From Syncephalis fuscata (lineage: Eukaryota; Zoopagomycota; Zoopagomycetes; Zoopagales; Piptocephalidaceae), in contig JAHLTZ010000005.1 in NCBI GenBank assembly GCA_025786725.1, positions 310,001 to 374,000 of the forward strand: 64,000 nt of DNA, written 5' to 3'. The position numbers were made by a program, and so were the translations under genes. Under the pieces are notes generated by a model. That model did not search any database. It was not told the origin of the DNA and saw nothing but the letters and a program-made list of their open reading frames with translations. Of the stretch, positions 25,200 to 42,562 are shown piece by piece (within the stretch, counting starts at the first letter, position 1; every line of letters begins with the position of its first letter).

Positions 25200-26316
25200 A
25201 TGCCTGAAAACAGCGCTAGCCCTTCTCTCCAACATGCGATCGATCTTGAATCTATTATGATTAATGAAAAGCCACAGACCACTGTTCCACTTAAACGAGT
25301 AGCATCAAAGCCATTTGTCGCTTTTATAAGTCGAAAAGGCACGCTACTTTATCGTTTTCGCCAATTCCAATATGCCTATCGCGACTATTTGGCCGAGTTT
25401 CTTGCCACGCTAGTATTTCTTATTCTTGGCCTTGGTGTCAACGCACAATATACCGTCGGTGTGAGTTCACCTGACTCGTTTTTTGCCGGCATCTTTACAT
25501 GGGGCCTGGCCGTAACATGCGGTGTGTATGTTGGTGGCAGTGTCTCGGTAAGTAGCTTGTTTATTACCCCACATTCTATATTTACCATGCTAATTACTCA
25601 TGTTCGGTTCGGTTAATTAGGGCGCTCATTTAAATCCAGCCGTTACTTTAGGATTATATTTATTCCGTGGATTTCCCAGACGCAAGGTACTCGGCTATAT
25701 GCTTACTCAGATCATCGCTGCATTCTTGGCAGCTGCGGTTGTTTATGCTTGCTTCCAATCTGAGTGGAATATGTACGACGGCGGTGTGCGACAATTGGGT
25801 GGCGATAAAGGAACTGCTGGTATTTTCTACGTCCGGCCTAAAGAGGGCGTAACTCTTGGGAATCACTTTTTATCAGAGCTAGTAGGCACACTAGTTTGCT
25901 GCTGGTTATTAGCGCCGTGACCGATCATCATAACAGTCCTAATGCCGGCCCTGTAATGCCTATTATATTTGGCTTTATGGTCACAGCCATTCTATTGGCG
26001 CTTGGTAAGTAGCCATCGACATCAATAGTAGCATATAAACATTTATTAATAACGTGTATTTATAGGCTACACCACGGGCCATGCAATCAATCCTTGCCGT
26101 GATTTTGGTCCACGTCTATTTGCAGCAACAATTTATGGCGCGGGTGTTTTCTCCTACGATAACTATTACTTTTGGGTACCGATTGTGGGGCCACTCATTG
26201 GTGGGCCACTAGGCTGCTTACTTTACGACCTTTTTGTAGCATCAACACCATTGGGCGAAGAATATACCATGGAGCCGGTTGAATATTCCGAACTATCTGA
26301 AGTCCGTGCACAATAA
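25200..26316 (+). CDS. Aquaglyceroporin (MIP family), copy 2, with NPC second motif
   Basis: Channel paralogous to the gene at 16382, with identical intron positions. Exons: 25200-25547, 25621-26004 and 26066-26316. YRDYLAEFLATLVF begins helix 1; the first pore motif is NPA (GAHLNPAVT, exon 2 start). The second motif reads NPCRD (26089-26103), replacing alanine by cysteine. A frame change near 25885-25895 separates SELVGTL from LLLVISAVTDHH; the flanking helix is intact in both frames, so an assembly indel is likely. Located 0.8 kb upstream of the glycerol kinase and in the same orientation. Confidence 0.88.
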
Positions 26317-29571
<3,255 letters not shown>

Positions 29572-29686
29572 TGTATTTGTTTTATTAAAGGCTACACTGT
29601 TAATAAATAAGTTAAAATATTAAAATTAATTTGATTAATTGGTTTATTTAAAGTGCTGTAATAATCTATTTTAAATAGCAATATCG

Positions 29687-31168
<1,482 letters not shown>

Positions 31169-31323
31169 TTAAAATTTTAGATTATTTACCAAATTCACTT
31201 TGTAATTAAACAAGCTGCCGATTACACTATGCGAATAAATAAATAAAATTTGTATATAAAAACACATTAAACGTAAAATAGTGTTTTATTTTGATTTATA
31301 AAATTGCTAAGTGATTAACTAGA

Positions 31324-32414
31324 TTATGATCGGCGAATTGGTTTAGGATCTAAGAAAAGGTTTAGATTAGCGGGAGGTTTTTTATCTGATTCAGCATTCT
31401 TTAAGAACCACGGCAAGTTAAGTAGTTCCATTGGCAGTGAACGGGTAAGCGGCGAAGGCTGTGTGGCTCTTAAAAGTACATCATTAGCAAATGTATTCCA
31501 GTAGCCATTCAGACGTAACGGATTTAAATATTATTATTCATATCATCTGGTAGGCTACTTTTGAGAAGGGAGTACAGTGCATGGCCCCAATTCATTACAT
31601 CGCCTTTAACAAGGTCATTCTTTGCTGCTTTCAAGTCAGCTTTGGGGCTTGCGGATATAGGTAGACGAGTTGCCTTGCCAAAATTGACCAGCACTACACA
31701 GAGTTGCTGCTTATGATTGCGATAATCAATAATCGGTAGCTTAAGGAAATGATTTGCTATTGGTTTAATGTTTTCTTGATTTTGGATCTCTACCATAATA
31801 TCAGCCTCTCTCAATCCACCGTGCGTCCAGCCAGCAGCATGGATTGCGTCGTAAGTCTTAAGAATTTGTCGAAATAGCTCACGGGCTACAGTATCTTTTT
31901 CATTAGCAGCTGCAGAATTATAAACATCTTTCAACGTATATCTAACCTGTGACATTCGTGTCACATGGCAGTAGTAGCTTTTCTCAGCATCACCAATTAG
32001 TGGTACCGTAAAAACACCCAGCAACTTGGGAATATGGAGTTGTTTTGCAGCGATGTGCAAAGGTACATCGATTTGTTCATTATGATTTAGCGAAGATAGT
32101 GCATCAACTTCGTTTCTATACTCTTTCATATGTTCAGAAGTTACGCACTTTAATAGAGCTTGTTCTGAATTATCATCTCCCTTTTTACTAAATTCTATAT
32201 AAGCTGTGTATGGAAATGTTGGATCTTTGTTTGGGAATTCATAATGTAAAACTATTGAGTAAGGGCTGGCTAAAATATTTGGCTTTTTTGAATAGGCCGA
32301 TAACCTAAGATTGCCTTTGTGAAAGAAACTAGCCCAAGCCGAGTTACACGTCAACAGTAGGATTGTGGCTGATAAAATAGTAAAAGGCGTAGATAAAATA
32401 CGTGAGAACATCAT
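31324..32414 (-). CDS. Signal-peptide-bearing pseudokinase
   Basis: Protein-kinase-like fold preceded by a hydrophobic signal segment (ILSATILLLTCNSAWA), so it should enter the secretory pathway. The beta-3 lysine region ALLKC and a later glutamate (YRNEVDAL) can be aligned. The catalytic loop reads HGGLREADIMV instead of HRDLKPENI, losing the catalytic aspartate, and the DFG position is NFG (VVLVNFGKA). Phosphotransfer is therefore unlikely. The main frame stops at 31524; the next frame continues NPLRLNGYW through a proline-rich end (SPLTRSLPMELLNLPWFL) to TAA at 31324-31326, so an indel in AATAATAATATTTAAATCC is probable. Possible roles are scaffold, decoy or secreted effector; none can be chosen from sequence. 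Confidence 0.7.
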
Positions 32415-33317
32415 TTTCTGTATAGTAAAAAAACACTATTATCAGCCGCGTGTTGTCGTAGAAATAAAAGATTTACGAAAATAAAGAATGTAGAAAAAGT
32501 GGGGTAGATAGCCATTGGTGTAACGGCCAGCTAATTAGTACTTTATATAGCATCTAAAAATTGCGGGGATGCAATCGCTATTTCTTTTAGGGACTATGGA
32601 ATAAAGCGATAGCGTGGTCATAGCTTAATATAGATGTCCAAAGACACATTATAGATAAGCCACGTCTAAAACTGCGATTGTGGAGTATCAATATCAATCT
32701 TGAATTGTAAATGGCAATAAGACAAACTTATTAGTATACCTTGTGCTCGTGGTAAATAGTGCTATCAATAGGGTGCATAAAACATGCATTGTGTATTTTA
32801 TTGATTGTCCTACAGAAGATATTTAAGAATGAAGTATTTGCCGAGCAAAATTCAACACTCAAGCTATTGGTATACTAGAGTTGCGCAATTATTCGGATCC
32901 AACGTACTGGTCGGTGGAGTAGTTCTTGAAGCGTTATACACTGTGATACGGTAGTGACCGACTGCACAATGAAATTTCGTCGAGTGAACATAAAAGTAGT
33001 TTTTACAAAGCATGAATGTACAAAAATGACACGCCGGAAACAGCCGGGTTGGGGGAATAGGCCATTAGTAGCATTAACAGTAACGGCAATAATAATATTC
33101 AGCATTGACCATGCTACATTTTTCCAATAGTTCACTATAGTCTTCGTACGACCATGACACTATATTAGGATTTTAACGGCAGATTTGAAGCAGGACAAAA
33201 AGTAGAAAGATGTAACATAAAGATCTCGTTTTTTCACCACGTGTTGGTGGAATGTGTGTATCACTATGAAATAAATATTTTTTCATATACTGGCCGCTAT
33301 TTGTAATACATCTAGAC
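32415..33317. other. Intergenic spacer
   Basis: Region upstream of the pseudokinase gene and of the divergent secreted-protein gene. A minus-strand frame at 32875-33135 begins with a hydrophobic stretch but has no further support. Confidence 0.4.
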
Positions 33318-33324
33318 TATAAAA
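33318..33324 (+). promoter_or_regulatory. TATA box of small secreted-protein gene
   Basis: TATAAAA, 129 bp before ATG 33447; one of several TATA boxes 129-149 bp before starts of secreted-protein or channel genes in this window. Confidence 0.5.
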
Positions 33325-33446
33325 CAACCCATTTGTTATCGATACTGTTAGCTACGATTCCTTAGTAGTAACGAGTTTATATCCACGCCTCTAGTACTTT
33401 TATTGGTATTGTTGTTCCTGCCAGTATCATCATCGTCATTATCATT

Positions 33447-33698
33447 ATGCACGCCGTGACCAAACTAGTACTTGTTATCACCATCGGTTGGTTTGCCGTC
33501 ATGAATCCCGCCATCGCCTATCCAGCAAACAATGCCGCTACTACTCTTGAAGTCACCCAGTTCCCTAATGCTCCATTTCCAGTCGCTACCGTATCGGATG
33601 CCGGATTTCCTATTACTCCTGCTGGTATCGAAATGCATCTCATTGAACTAAGTTCTACCGATCGTATCTGGCTTTCTGAGAAAGAATATGGCAGCTGA
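33447..33698 (+). CDS. Small secreted protein of unknown function
   Basis: 83-residue single-exon frame with a clear signal peptide (VTKLVLVITIGWFAVMNPAIA, cleavage near AIAYP) and a cysteine-free, Pro/Ala/Thr-rich mature part that ends in SEKEYGS. A TATA box lies 129 bp upstream, and the frame is richer in G+C than the flanking DNA. No family recognised. Absence of cysteines argues against a disulfide-stabilised effector; it could be a wall or surface peptide. Confidence 0.6.
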   Translation: MHAVTKLVLVITIGWFAVMNPAIAYPANNAATTLEVTQFPNAPFPVATVSDAGFPITPAGIEMHLIELSSTDRIWLSEKEYGS

Positions 33699-34438
33699 AG
33701 CGTGCTCGCATTCCTTTTATGGACGTGACCTTCCATCAGAACTAATACATGTCAAATACATTAAGGATATTTCGTGTATAATGTTAATAAACAATTTATT
33801 ATACATTTTTTATACGTTATTATCATTTATGTCATTCTTATTAAATATTTATTACAGTATCATATTGTAATTATTGGAATGAATATTGTCAGATAATTAT
33901 TGTTGTTAAAATGGCAATTGAACTATAAACATACTACTAGTATTAATAAACTAAAATCTAGATTATTATTATTATAGTGTATGTTATAATATATTGATAC
34001 AACCATTCATTGTCTATTGATCTGTATAAACGCTAAATGTTATTAAATATACTTATTTGACTTACAAAAAAATAAACTGTCTATTAATTTAAATTGGCCA
34101 TAAGTTCATAGCTTGTGTTGTTGTATCTTGTTGCCTAAATAAAATTATTTATAAGTTAGTATCTATATCAAATTACAATAATTATTAATAATTATAAACT
34201 GATTTATTGGTACAAAACATAAAAACAAATAAAGAACAACTTGAAGATCGGCAAATATCGGCTAGCCCATGGAACAAGCAGCCATTGTTCCCAGTCCCTA
34301 TTAAGTTCTATATTAGAACAACAGAGCCCGGTGTACATTGCTGCTTGTTTGTTGGTCCCGCCCGTGGTAGTAGCGACTAAATTAATATTAATATTAGTAT
34401 TTTTATATTTGATCTCTATATTTACTTACCTTAGTTTA
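33699..34438. other. Intergenic spacer, very AT-rich
   Basis: Mostly A/T with TTATTA runs; no gene or RNA recognised. A short less AT-rich patch around 34255-34380 has no supported frame. Confidence 0.45.
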
Positions 34439-35007
34439 TTATAGAGTAATATTTTCCCGTAATGAAAGGGGAATTCGTGACCGCCGGGGAGTCACCTCTT
34501 GAACAGCCGGTAATTCATCCGACTCACTACTAGTCGCAACCGCCTGTACCTCCTTGCTAATGTCGGGTACACCACCGCGACGGCGCGACTTTGGTGCGAC
34601 TACTTTGCGTGCCGCACCATCCTTGCTCGACTGTGCCTGTTCTGGTTGGCATCTGTCGGTGTACTCAACACCCTCCATTGGTACTGCCTCGCTGGGAGTA
34701 CCGCTGGGCGAGCTGTAGTACGATTCAAAGGTGAAGGCATCGGCTGCCTCAACACCTTCCATTGGGGCTGTCTCGTAGACACCCCAATTGAGCAAGTAGT
34801 AGTGAGTGGAAAAACTGAACGTGGTCCAGTAAAAATTGGCGTCGCCAAAGCCCGTATCGGACGCGATACGGACTTTGTTACGCGGACCTTTTTCAAGGCC
34901 ACTTTGTTACCTTGCGCGATGTACGTCTCAGAAAACGTACGCTTTTGCGCGCGCAAAGGTAAAGAGGCAGCACTAACGCTGCCACGGGTGTGACATGGTG
35001 TAGCCAT
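34439..35007 (-). CDS. Unrecognised basic, disordered protein (two-frame)
   Basis: A conspicuous GC-rich island in AT-rich surroundings, as expected of coding DNA. The start is ATG 35007 (MATPCHTRGSVSAAS), a basic part KVALKKVRVTKSVSRPIRALATP, then after a frame change near 34795 a part with two copies of the motif (A/V)PMEGVE separated by TFESYYSSPSGTPSE, and a tail with KSRRRGG and an acidic SSESDELP segment, ending TAA at 34439. The composition (basic, then Ser/Pro/Glu-rich) suggests a nuclear, cell-cycle-type or regulatory protein; I do not recognise the family. The alternative C-terminus of the first frame (QPQWKVLRQ / QYQWRVLST) is a shadow of the repeated motif. Confidence 0.45.
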
Positions 35008-37659
35008 AATAGCTGGCTATAACTATAGCAAGACGTACAAAACATATAATTAACACCCTGTAAACAGTATATAAAACGCAAGAGCAGACGCAATATAACC
35101 TGTCAGGCCAACCAGTCTAAGTGGATGGATGACTTTACGCAAGTGCCAAGGATGCACTACGTGGTTAATCAAGGCAAACAAGCAAAGCATGCATAACGCA
35201 AATTGCTGCGCAACATGACGACATGGCACAGCAGCTATAACACCATCCACTAATTAACGCAAACGCAACACTTGCTTACCTTTAAATAATTTGTTATAAC
35301 AAGAGAAAAAGAAAACTACAAGAACGTAGCAAAACGAATGTATGAACTTGTGGAAGAAAAACAAGACAGAAAACGTTATAGAACACTACAGATTGATCTT
35401 GCGCAGGCTTTTACACAGTAATCGCCACTCATAGCCACTCAACTATTTTTCACACACACACACACACACACACGCTAATACTTTGTATTATCTTTTATTT
35501 CTATTAAAGCGTTGTATATACAACTTGTAGCATCTTCCTGTACTCATGCAGCTCAATACGACCCCACTACCAAAACAGGCCTGCATCGGACATGAATATT
35601 AAACGGTCCGTGTACACCTTGCTAAACAGGTAAATAGTCCGATAAACTGGATGGTGTGATCACAGCAACAAATAGACACATAGCACGTGATCTTGTGTTT
35701 ACTTTTCATAAATACGCCACCACCATGATTGTCGCGTATTAATAACGCGTGTACACGACTGAAACAATAACAGACCATTTATACAATACACGTAGCTGTA
35801 ATAACATATAATGGTGTTTATTCAAGTCACTTGTATATATTCTAATATTCATAATATATGGTTATTTCATTTATACGATTGCTTTGTTACTTATTTGATT
35901 GATTATATTTCAGTATATCAGTATACTTTTAACAACCATAAATAATGCCAATTTTATACAGCACATTTATATTAAACTTGGTTTAAAGGTGGTTTGTTGG
36001 TAGTGGTTGTAATATCGTAGTTTTGTTACTGATGCAGATGCATATCATTTAGCTTATTGTAGCCAGTTCACTACTAAACAGTTTGTAATAGCTTGTTGTT
36101 TTGCAATATCAATAGATAATGGTTTCTATCACACTAAGAGCTATAGCATAAATATGTATATCAGTGTGCTTGGTAGTATAGCTGTAGTTTATTGATGTAT
36201 TATGTGTCAGATTGAACAGATGTTTAGCAAAGTAGTGATGCATATACAAATATTTGTATATCTATCAGTAGTAAAAGTATCGATTGTAGCTGTTTTACAT
36301 GCTATAATATAGATAACAAGCTGACTATCTATCAATATGATATGTTTCTAGCTAGTTAAATGATCCAGTATGTGGGTTGATCAATATTATACCAAAACAA
36401 TAAATATGTTGTAATATTCTAAAATGAACACGCATATTCAAGACTGGCTGATAATGCACTATAGACATCATGTACTTATTTTACTGTCGATATTGTAGCA
36501 ATATGTAAGAATGGCAATTGTTTGGTCATTATTGTGCTGTAGACATCGGCGATGGCACCACACTATGCCCAACAATACCTATAATACTACTGTTAGTATA
36601 CCTATAGTTTGTCGTTATGCTTGAGCAACTACAAAGCACTTTATAATCATTTTATAATAAATAATATGCATTACATGTATGACTAGTATTAGTCTTATAG
36701 TCATGGCCTTGGTGAAAGTGTACGAATAGCAATGCTGAAGTTATAGTGCATGCAGTTCAATAAAAGAATTAGGCTGAAATATATTACAGTATATAATAAG
36801 TACAATGTAGCTAGTATATGATAGTATAATATATAGTAATAAGTATACAGCTGAAATTATATGGATAAATAAAGTATATATGCGTACATGATAATAAATC
36901 TATGACGATGAGTATTTAATGACTAATGCCACTCACCACCCACCATCAGTTTATTAAAAAAAGTTTAGTTCGATTGCGCGAATGTTACTAGATGTAATCA
37001 TTTGGCCGTTAAATAATAGTGTGATTAGTTATCACCAATAGTTTATTAAAATCAGAAGTACTATACTTTAAGCCTCTAGGTTAAACTGGGACAAAAGATC
37101 AATAGCTCGAATATTAAATTGTCAATCAATTTTGGTCTTTTAATACTGAATCACATAAATCTATTTAATAATTATTAGTAAAGGAGCTATGTACTTTGAC
37201 TTCAATGTTTTTATTGACTCATTTCAACGTCTTTTTTATTGCTATTTATTGTTCTATTCACTAATATATTATACAATAATGGGATATAACAATATAAATA
37301 ACATGCGTATTTGAACATTAATAAATAGTATTATTCAATTCCTAGTCTTTATTTATCTTATTTACATCAACACGTGTTCAAGCAACCTCAACGGCATGTC
37401 ATATATTCTGGTTACAACTGTCGCCACAAGATATTCCTAGTAAAGACACTCAATCTATCATTATTGCATATGATGGAGGCCATTTGCTTTATCAATTATA
37501 GCAAAGAGTCTGCATCTACCAAGTTGCTACTAAAAATACTCAAGACAATGGTGAACATCAGAAACGCTAGTTGTCCTACCTTTTTGTCACCATAGACGGG
37601 TATCTTACATCGCAAATATGCCCAAATGCAACACTAGAATATTGAAAAATAGAAATATT
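35008..37659. other. Long gene-poor region
   Basis: About 2.65 kb of AT-rich DNA upstream of the unknown protein and downstream of PIG-O. It contains a CA microsatellite at 35451-35473 and no supported gene; the frame at 37374-37595 is unsupported. Confidence 0.5.
35451..35473. repeat. (CA)n microsatellite
   Basis: Uninterrupted CA dinucleotide run of about 23 nt. Confidence 0.9.
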
Positions 37660-37915
37660 ATTTAGATGCAATAATCCACACTGTACGTAGTAACAACAAT
37701 AACAACTGCGAAACGATATGGAATCACAATCAATGGCTTCTATTAATATTTGATCAATCTTTCTACACATAGCCAACAACAATAATAATTGGCTTCGTGA
37801 ATGTCAAAGTAATCAAATGAACATTATAGCTATGTTTGTTGTGCATAACAATACGACTTGAATTGAAACGAATTTTGCTTTGGGGCTCAAAACGTGGAAA
37901 TAAGGTAAAATAAAA
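37660..37915. repeat. Dispersed repeat, copy A
   Basis: Shares several blocks in order with copies near 45,868 and 50,940: ATGCAATAATCCACA, TTGATCAAT...TTCTA, GCCAACAACAATAAT, TGTTTGTTGTGCATAAC and a GACTT(G/T)...AACGAATTTT end. All three are in the same orientation. No open frame or clear terminal repeats, so it may be a short non-autonomous element or an old duplicated spacer. Confidence 0.6.
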
Positions 37916-38108
37916 TATAACGCAATAGGCAGACAAGTAATGTATGTTGAATTACATAATAAATAAAAGTGTTCAGCATATAATAGTAAGAGTTATCGCT
38001 TACTATTTTGCCCAAGAATATGCGTGAGCATAGAGAACATGTTATTCGTTATAATAGCGAGAATAATACCTAAACAATGATTTATTAAGGTTGTAATATT
38101 TTAACAAA

Positions 38109-41100
38109 TTAAAAGAAAATGAAATAAAAACGAAATTGATCAACATGAAAATGCCATCTTGCGCGTAGTTTTCTTCTTACAGTATGGATCAGTTCATTGC
38201 AACGAATGATAAATAGTTGGTGGTTCATCGGTAATGGTTGGTACCTGTTCGTCATCGATTCAGAATCGTCTTTTCGCTGTCCATTAATTGCATAATCAAC
38301 TGATTTAATTGTAGTTCCTACGCCGAATAACAAGGCAATCACCAATAGTACGACTTGGTTGATAAGTGTTGAAGCGGCCGCCAGCATAAATCGTGGCGCC
38401 CATACCTTCCAAACCATAAATGACGACGGAAATTCATACTCCACGCACAGACTGATACAATCAATACTGTCCATACAAACGACCATGCAAATGCACTCTT
38501 ACGTATCGCTGGCCATATCGATGACGTATAAGTTGGTGGAGTACCACGATTGGCTATAGAATTAGTTTGTGGTGATTGTTTACGGGCCGAAACACGCCAT
38601 AGGGCAAGTAAAGGAACAGCAATCGAAAATAGAATATATGATCCAAATGTGTTAGCTATAATAAGTAAAGGCGATACAACCCAATTCATTTCCTTTACTC
38701 CAATGAAGCTAACACGCCATTGAATCGAGGCGAGTGTTGCTTGATGACCAGTGGCAAAGTAATAGTGTTGGGCTAGTAATCCTAATATTACTGCTTGACC
38801 AAGTCGAGATACTGAGTAATTAGGATATATACTTTGATAGATTGTGTTCTGCGCATTAAATAACTCAATAATAACAATTAAATGGCAAATACCCATGGCA
38901 AATGACAATGCTCCACTAGGCTGTTGTGTCTGTGCTAATGCTGCATAGATCATAGTAACCAGTACTAGATAGGTAGCACCATAGGCATTGTTAATACCAA
39001 GAATAGCCCGTACTGATAGTCCATTGCGTGTTGTTGAGTAGGAGGGTTCATCTTCCTTTGCCACTGCCATACAAAGGGGATTGGATCGCCAGCCAACGAT
39101 GCCAACAATTAAGCTTAGTCCAAAGGCAAATTGAGCAATTGAACGCTTTATCATGCCCCAAGCACCATCTTCGGTCGAATGATCAGCCAAAGTACCGCTA
39201 TATAGATCAGCATCGGTAAGTGTAGGGAATGATGACGAATCATGACTGCCAGTTGATGTGGATGTCGCTGAAGATTTCTCCATAATCCAATAACAAGCTG
39301 ATAAAAGAAGTGTTGCACGTAGTCCCCAATCCACCCACAGTTGAGCCACACCATGAAGTGACTGTGTACTAATAAAGATGCGTCTAATGAGCCATGGCAC
39401 AATAATGGCTGATGCCACTAATTGAATTAATGTCGCATCTGATGCTGATGTCCCTGAGCCAGTATAGAAATTGGGCTTGCAGCGCTTTTGTTCCTCGCGG
39501 CAAATAGTCGTTTGACCGCTTAATCGAACTAATAGTAAAAATGCAACAGCCAATAAAATCCATCGTTTCCATACAGCCGCAAATTGACTAGTATTATTGC
39601 TGCTGCTGCTACTGCTGCTATTGTTCTTGCGTTTATGACAAACACGATAGCATGCAATGGCCCGTACTACAGAAAGGACGCCGTATGTTTGTAGCAATGC
39701 TTGATCAATACGGTCCTCAAAAACTGTAAAGCTATTAGAGGCAAACATAGAACATTGCGCACCAATCAAAGCTAACCAGCCAAATCCTTCATCTGGATTT
39801 GGAAGCCAGGCAACAAATTGATTCCAAAGCGGAGCAGTTGATACATCAATAGCTGCTGTAGTTTTTGTCAATGTAGGTTGATAACAGCTCAGTGTAAATG
39901 AATAGAGAAATCCCACTACGGCCGCCACAATAATTTGATCGAGTAGTTGCAGTGTATTCAGTCCAATTGCTTCGATAATAATTGGTGCTAATCGGATACG
40001 TTGAGCCAGAATCGTTAATACAACACCAGCAAGTACACCTTTATACCAGCCAATGACTGTATCGCGTGAAAGCGTGGATCGGCGCATAATTTGCAGCATA
40101 CATAGACAAGTAGCCACTAGAATAGCAATGCCTGTCTTCATTAATGGCAGATCAAACTGAGCCCATATTTTTCGACAGAAAGACAGTGCAGCTCGTAAAA
40201 AGCGTGCATAAGCTAAAAATACTTCATAGGCTTGTTCATCGTCCTTTTCCGGATTAACTGGCCTACCATTGCCGTCCTGTTGTATATAGCGCATATACAT
40301 ATCCTCTGCTGTCATAAACTTCTTGTTTAACGATACAAATAACTCGTCGGCCAATTCGCCTGATGGCTGTCGTGCTGTATAGGTAGACATGTAGCGAAGT
40401 ACCTGTTGGGCATTTAGTCGGGCCGAATTGGCAAGCCGTACACCTGGAGAATGCGTTGTATTGGATTCGCTATGGCTACTCGACATCGTAGATGTTAAGA
40501 ACAATTCTGGAATAACCATACCAAGACTGCTATAAGGAATTGGCATACCAAGCAGAAATGAAATAGTCGGTACTAGATCAATCTGCGGCACTGTACGATG
40601 CCGACCAACATCAGGCCGATCGATAAAGACCCGCATTGATGCGTCACTTGGCTCGTGGTCAGCCAGTCGATTAAGAACACCATTTAGTCGCCGTAGATCT
40701 TTTGGTATCATTTCCCGTGCACTATATACAAATAGCGCTGCTTGTACTTCAATCGCACTATCGCCGCCGTGGTCACCTTTGGTATCCATGCCATGATCGC
40801 CAAACACCATTAATACAGTGTCGTCATCCAGTTGACGCATTAGCTTGTCCAGCATCTTGTTCATCTGCAGTAGTTTATCTGCCATGTCTGGATGATCCGC
40901 ACTATTCAGATGACCACAATGATCCACGCCTAAATAATGCGTAATTAATATGTCCCATCCATCGGGATTCTCTTCGAGTGCTTCTGGTAATTTTCCTAGA
41001 ATACCATTGTCGACCGTATGCAAATCCCATACATTAAGCGATGGAAATGAATACGATTTGGTGAATGTCTTCGGATAAATGGCTTCCCACGTGTCATCGC

Positions 41101-41776
41101 CCATCTGCCAAATACGTAACCCATTAGCCTTTGCTTGTGCTAGCCAGTTATCCTCGGTAATTGCCGAACCAGCAAAATTACTGCCTGCATCAACAAAAGT
41201 GGGTAAAGTACCTGTGGTAAGTGCTTTTAACCGTTGCAATGTAGTAGTGGGTGGATCGGCAACAAATTCAAATAGAGCCGCTTGTGTTGGTCGATGGGTC
41301 AGTGCATCATCAATAGCCGTTAATTTATTACGATAATACTCGTTACGAGGCCGTGTTTTATCATAAGCGGCAAAATCAAAGCGTAGCGCATCTATAATGA
41401 CGACAATTGCTCGTTTAAAACTACGTGGTTGCCAGCAACCAAAACTGTCGTTTAATACAGTCTCATTAGCACTGGTTGGCAGTTGTGTACATTGACTTTT
41501 GTCTTCAATCGCCAAGCGGGTCAGTAGAAATCCACGCGTAAATATATAAATGCCAGCTAGTTGTAATAGAAAAAACAGTAGTACCGCCAATACAGTGGCC
41601 TGGCCAGCTTTTGGTACTCGTCGCGCCATCCAACGCGAAATACCACGTACTGGATGCAATAGATTGCCACTACCACTATTCGCTTTGATCGCCGCTCTGT
41701 TCGCTTTTAATAATCTTTGGGTAGGCTTGGTTGCCGTCACGTCCTCTTGACTTGATATAATGCTCGACAGGGTCAT
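38109..41776 (-). CDS. GPI13: GPI ethanolamine phosphate transferase 3 (PIG-O/Gpi13)
   Basis: ER membrane enzyme that adds ethanolamine phosphate to the third mannose of the GPI precursor, the group later joined to protein. The first 1100 residues are one uninterrupted exon from ATG 41776. After an N-terminal membrane helix comes the alkaline-phosphatase-like luminal domain: VVIIDALRFDFA (metal site and nucleophile region), then WLAQAKANGLRIWQMGDDTW, HYLGVDHCGH and VFGDHGMDTKGDHGG, which carry the His/Asp metal ligands. Many membrane helices follow. The frame shifts at about 38420, in a TTT run within RRHLMVWKVWAPRFM, and continues through the last helices to TAA at 38109. That single-base break is probably an assembly error. 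Length is about 1,220 residues, in the family range. Confidence 0.94.
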
Positions 41777-42562
41777 GACATACCTAGATCGCCGTCAGTA
41801 CTTTAACAGCCCTCCTTTTCCTAACTAAGGTACTTACCAGCAATTAGCGTGCCTTTTGTACGTAAAACGCTATTCTTTACAGTTGTGTCTAAGCGCTTTG
41901 TAAAAGAACAATTAAGAATAAGATGTGAACGAACAATGGTGGCAGGGGCCGATAAATAAACAACTAAACAATAGAATAGGGTGGTGTAACTGGCAATAAG
42001 TAATAATCTCCTAATAGACGTGCCAGTGTTATTCACACCGCGGCATAGAAGATCACTGTAGCTATTAGGATAAATATACTAAAGGCGTAGTACCAACAAA
42101 TCAACAATAAAAGCAATACAGGAGACAATATGAGAAAGAGTAGGCGTAGTGTGCGTGTGTGTGTGTGTGTGTGTCAATAATGGGTAGAATAACTAACCAA
42201 AAACTGATTAAAGGGTTTAAAGGGTTACTATGGTTAAGTACTGACTATTTATCCATTAATGATTATTTAAATGACAAACAAAAACTAAGGTGGGAATAAA
42301 AATAGTCGCGCGACACTGCTTGAATAGAAAGAGGTGTCGACCAGTGTAGATTCTATTAATATAAATACATTAACAAGATTTCTACACTTACTGTAGTTGT
42401 AGTAAAACAATAAACGTGAAATGAATGTTTATTATTGATTGGACATAGCCAGTGTTAGTAAGGCCTATTTTTTAGTACACTCATCACTTATAATTATAAA
42501 CGTGCTTCTATTTTAGTTGTTTATTTAATCAACAAAAATATTTACTATCTATTATTACTACG
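41777..42562. other. Divergent intergenic region between PIG-O and Cgi121
   Basis: Shared upstream region of two divergent genes. Contains a (TG)n run at 42151-42174. No other gene supported. Confidence 0.5.
42151..42174. repeat. (TG)n microsatellite
   Basis: GT dinucleotide run of about 24 nt with one C interruption near its start. Confidence 0.9.

Noticed and set aside
32875-33135. Minus-strand 86-codon frame starting with a hydrophobic stretch
   Set aside because: Could be a signal peptide, but the rest is not protein-like and no promoter was seen.
34646-34993. Plus-strand 115-codon frame opposite the unknown protein
   Set aside because: Shadow of the minus-strand gene; its repeats mirror the PMEGVE repeats on the other strand.
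37374-37595. 73-codon frame in the gene-poor region
   Set aside because: No supporting feature, overlaps nothing conserved and sits in AT-rich spacer.
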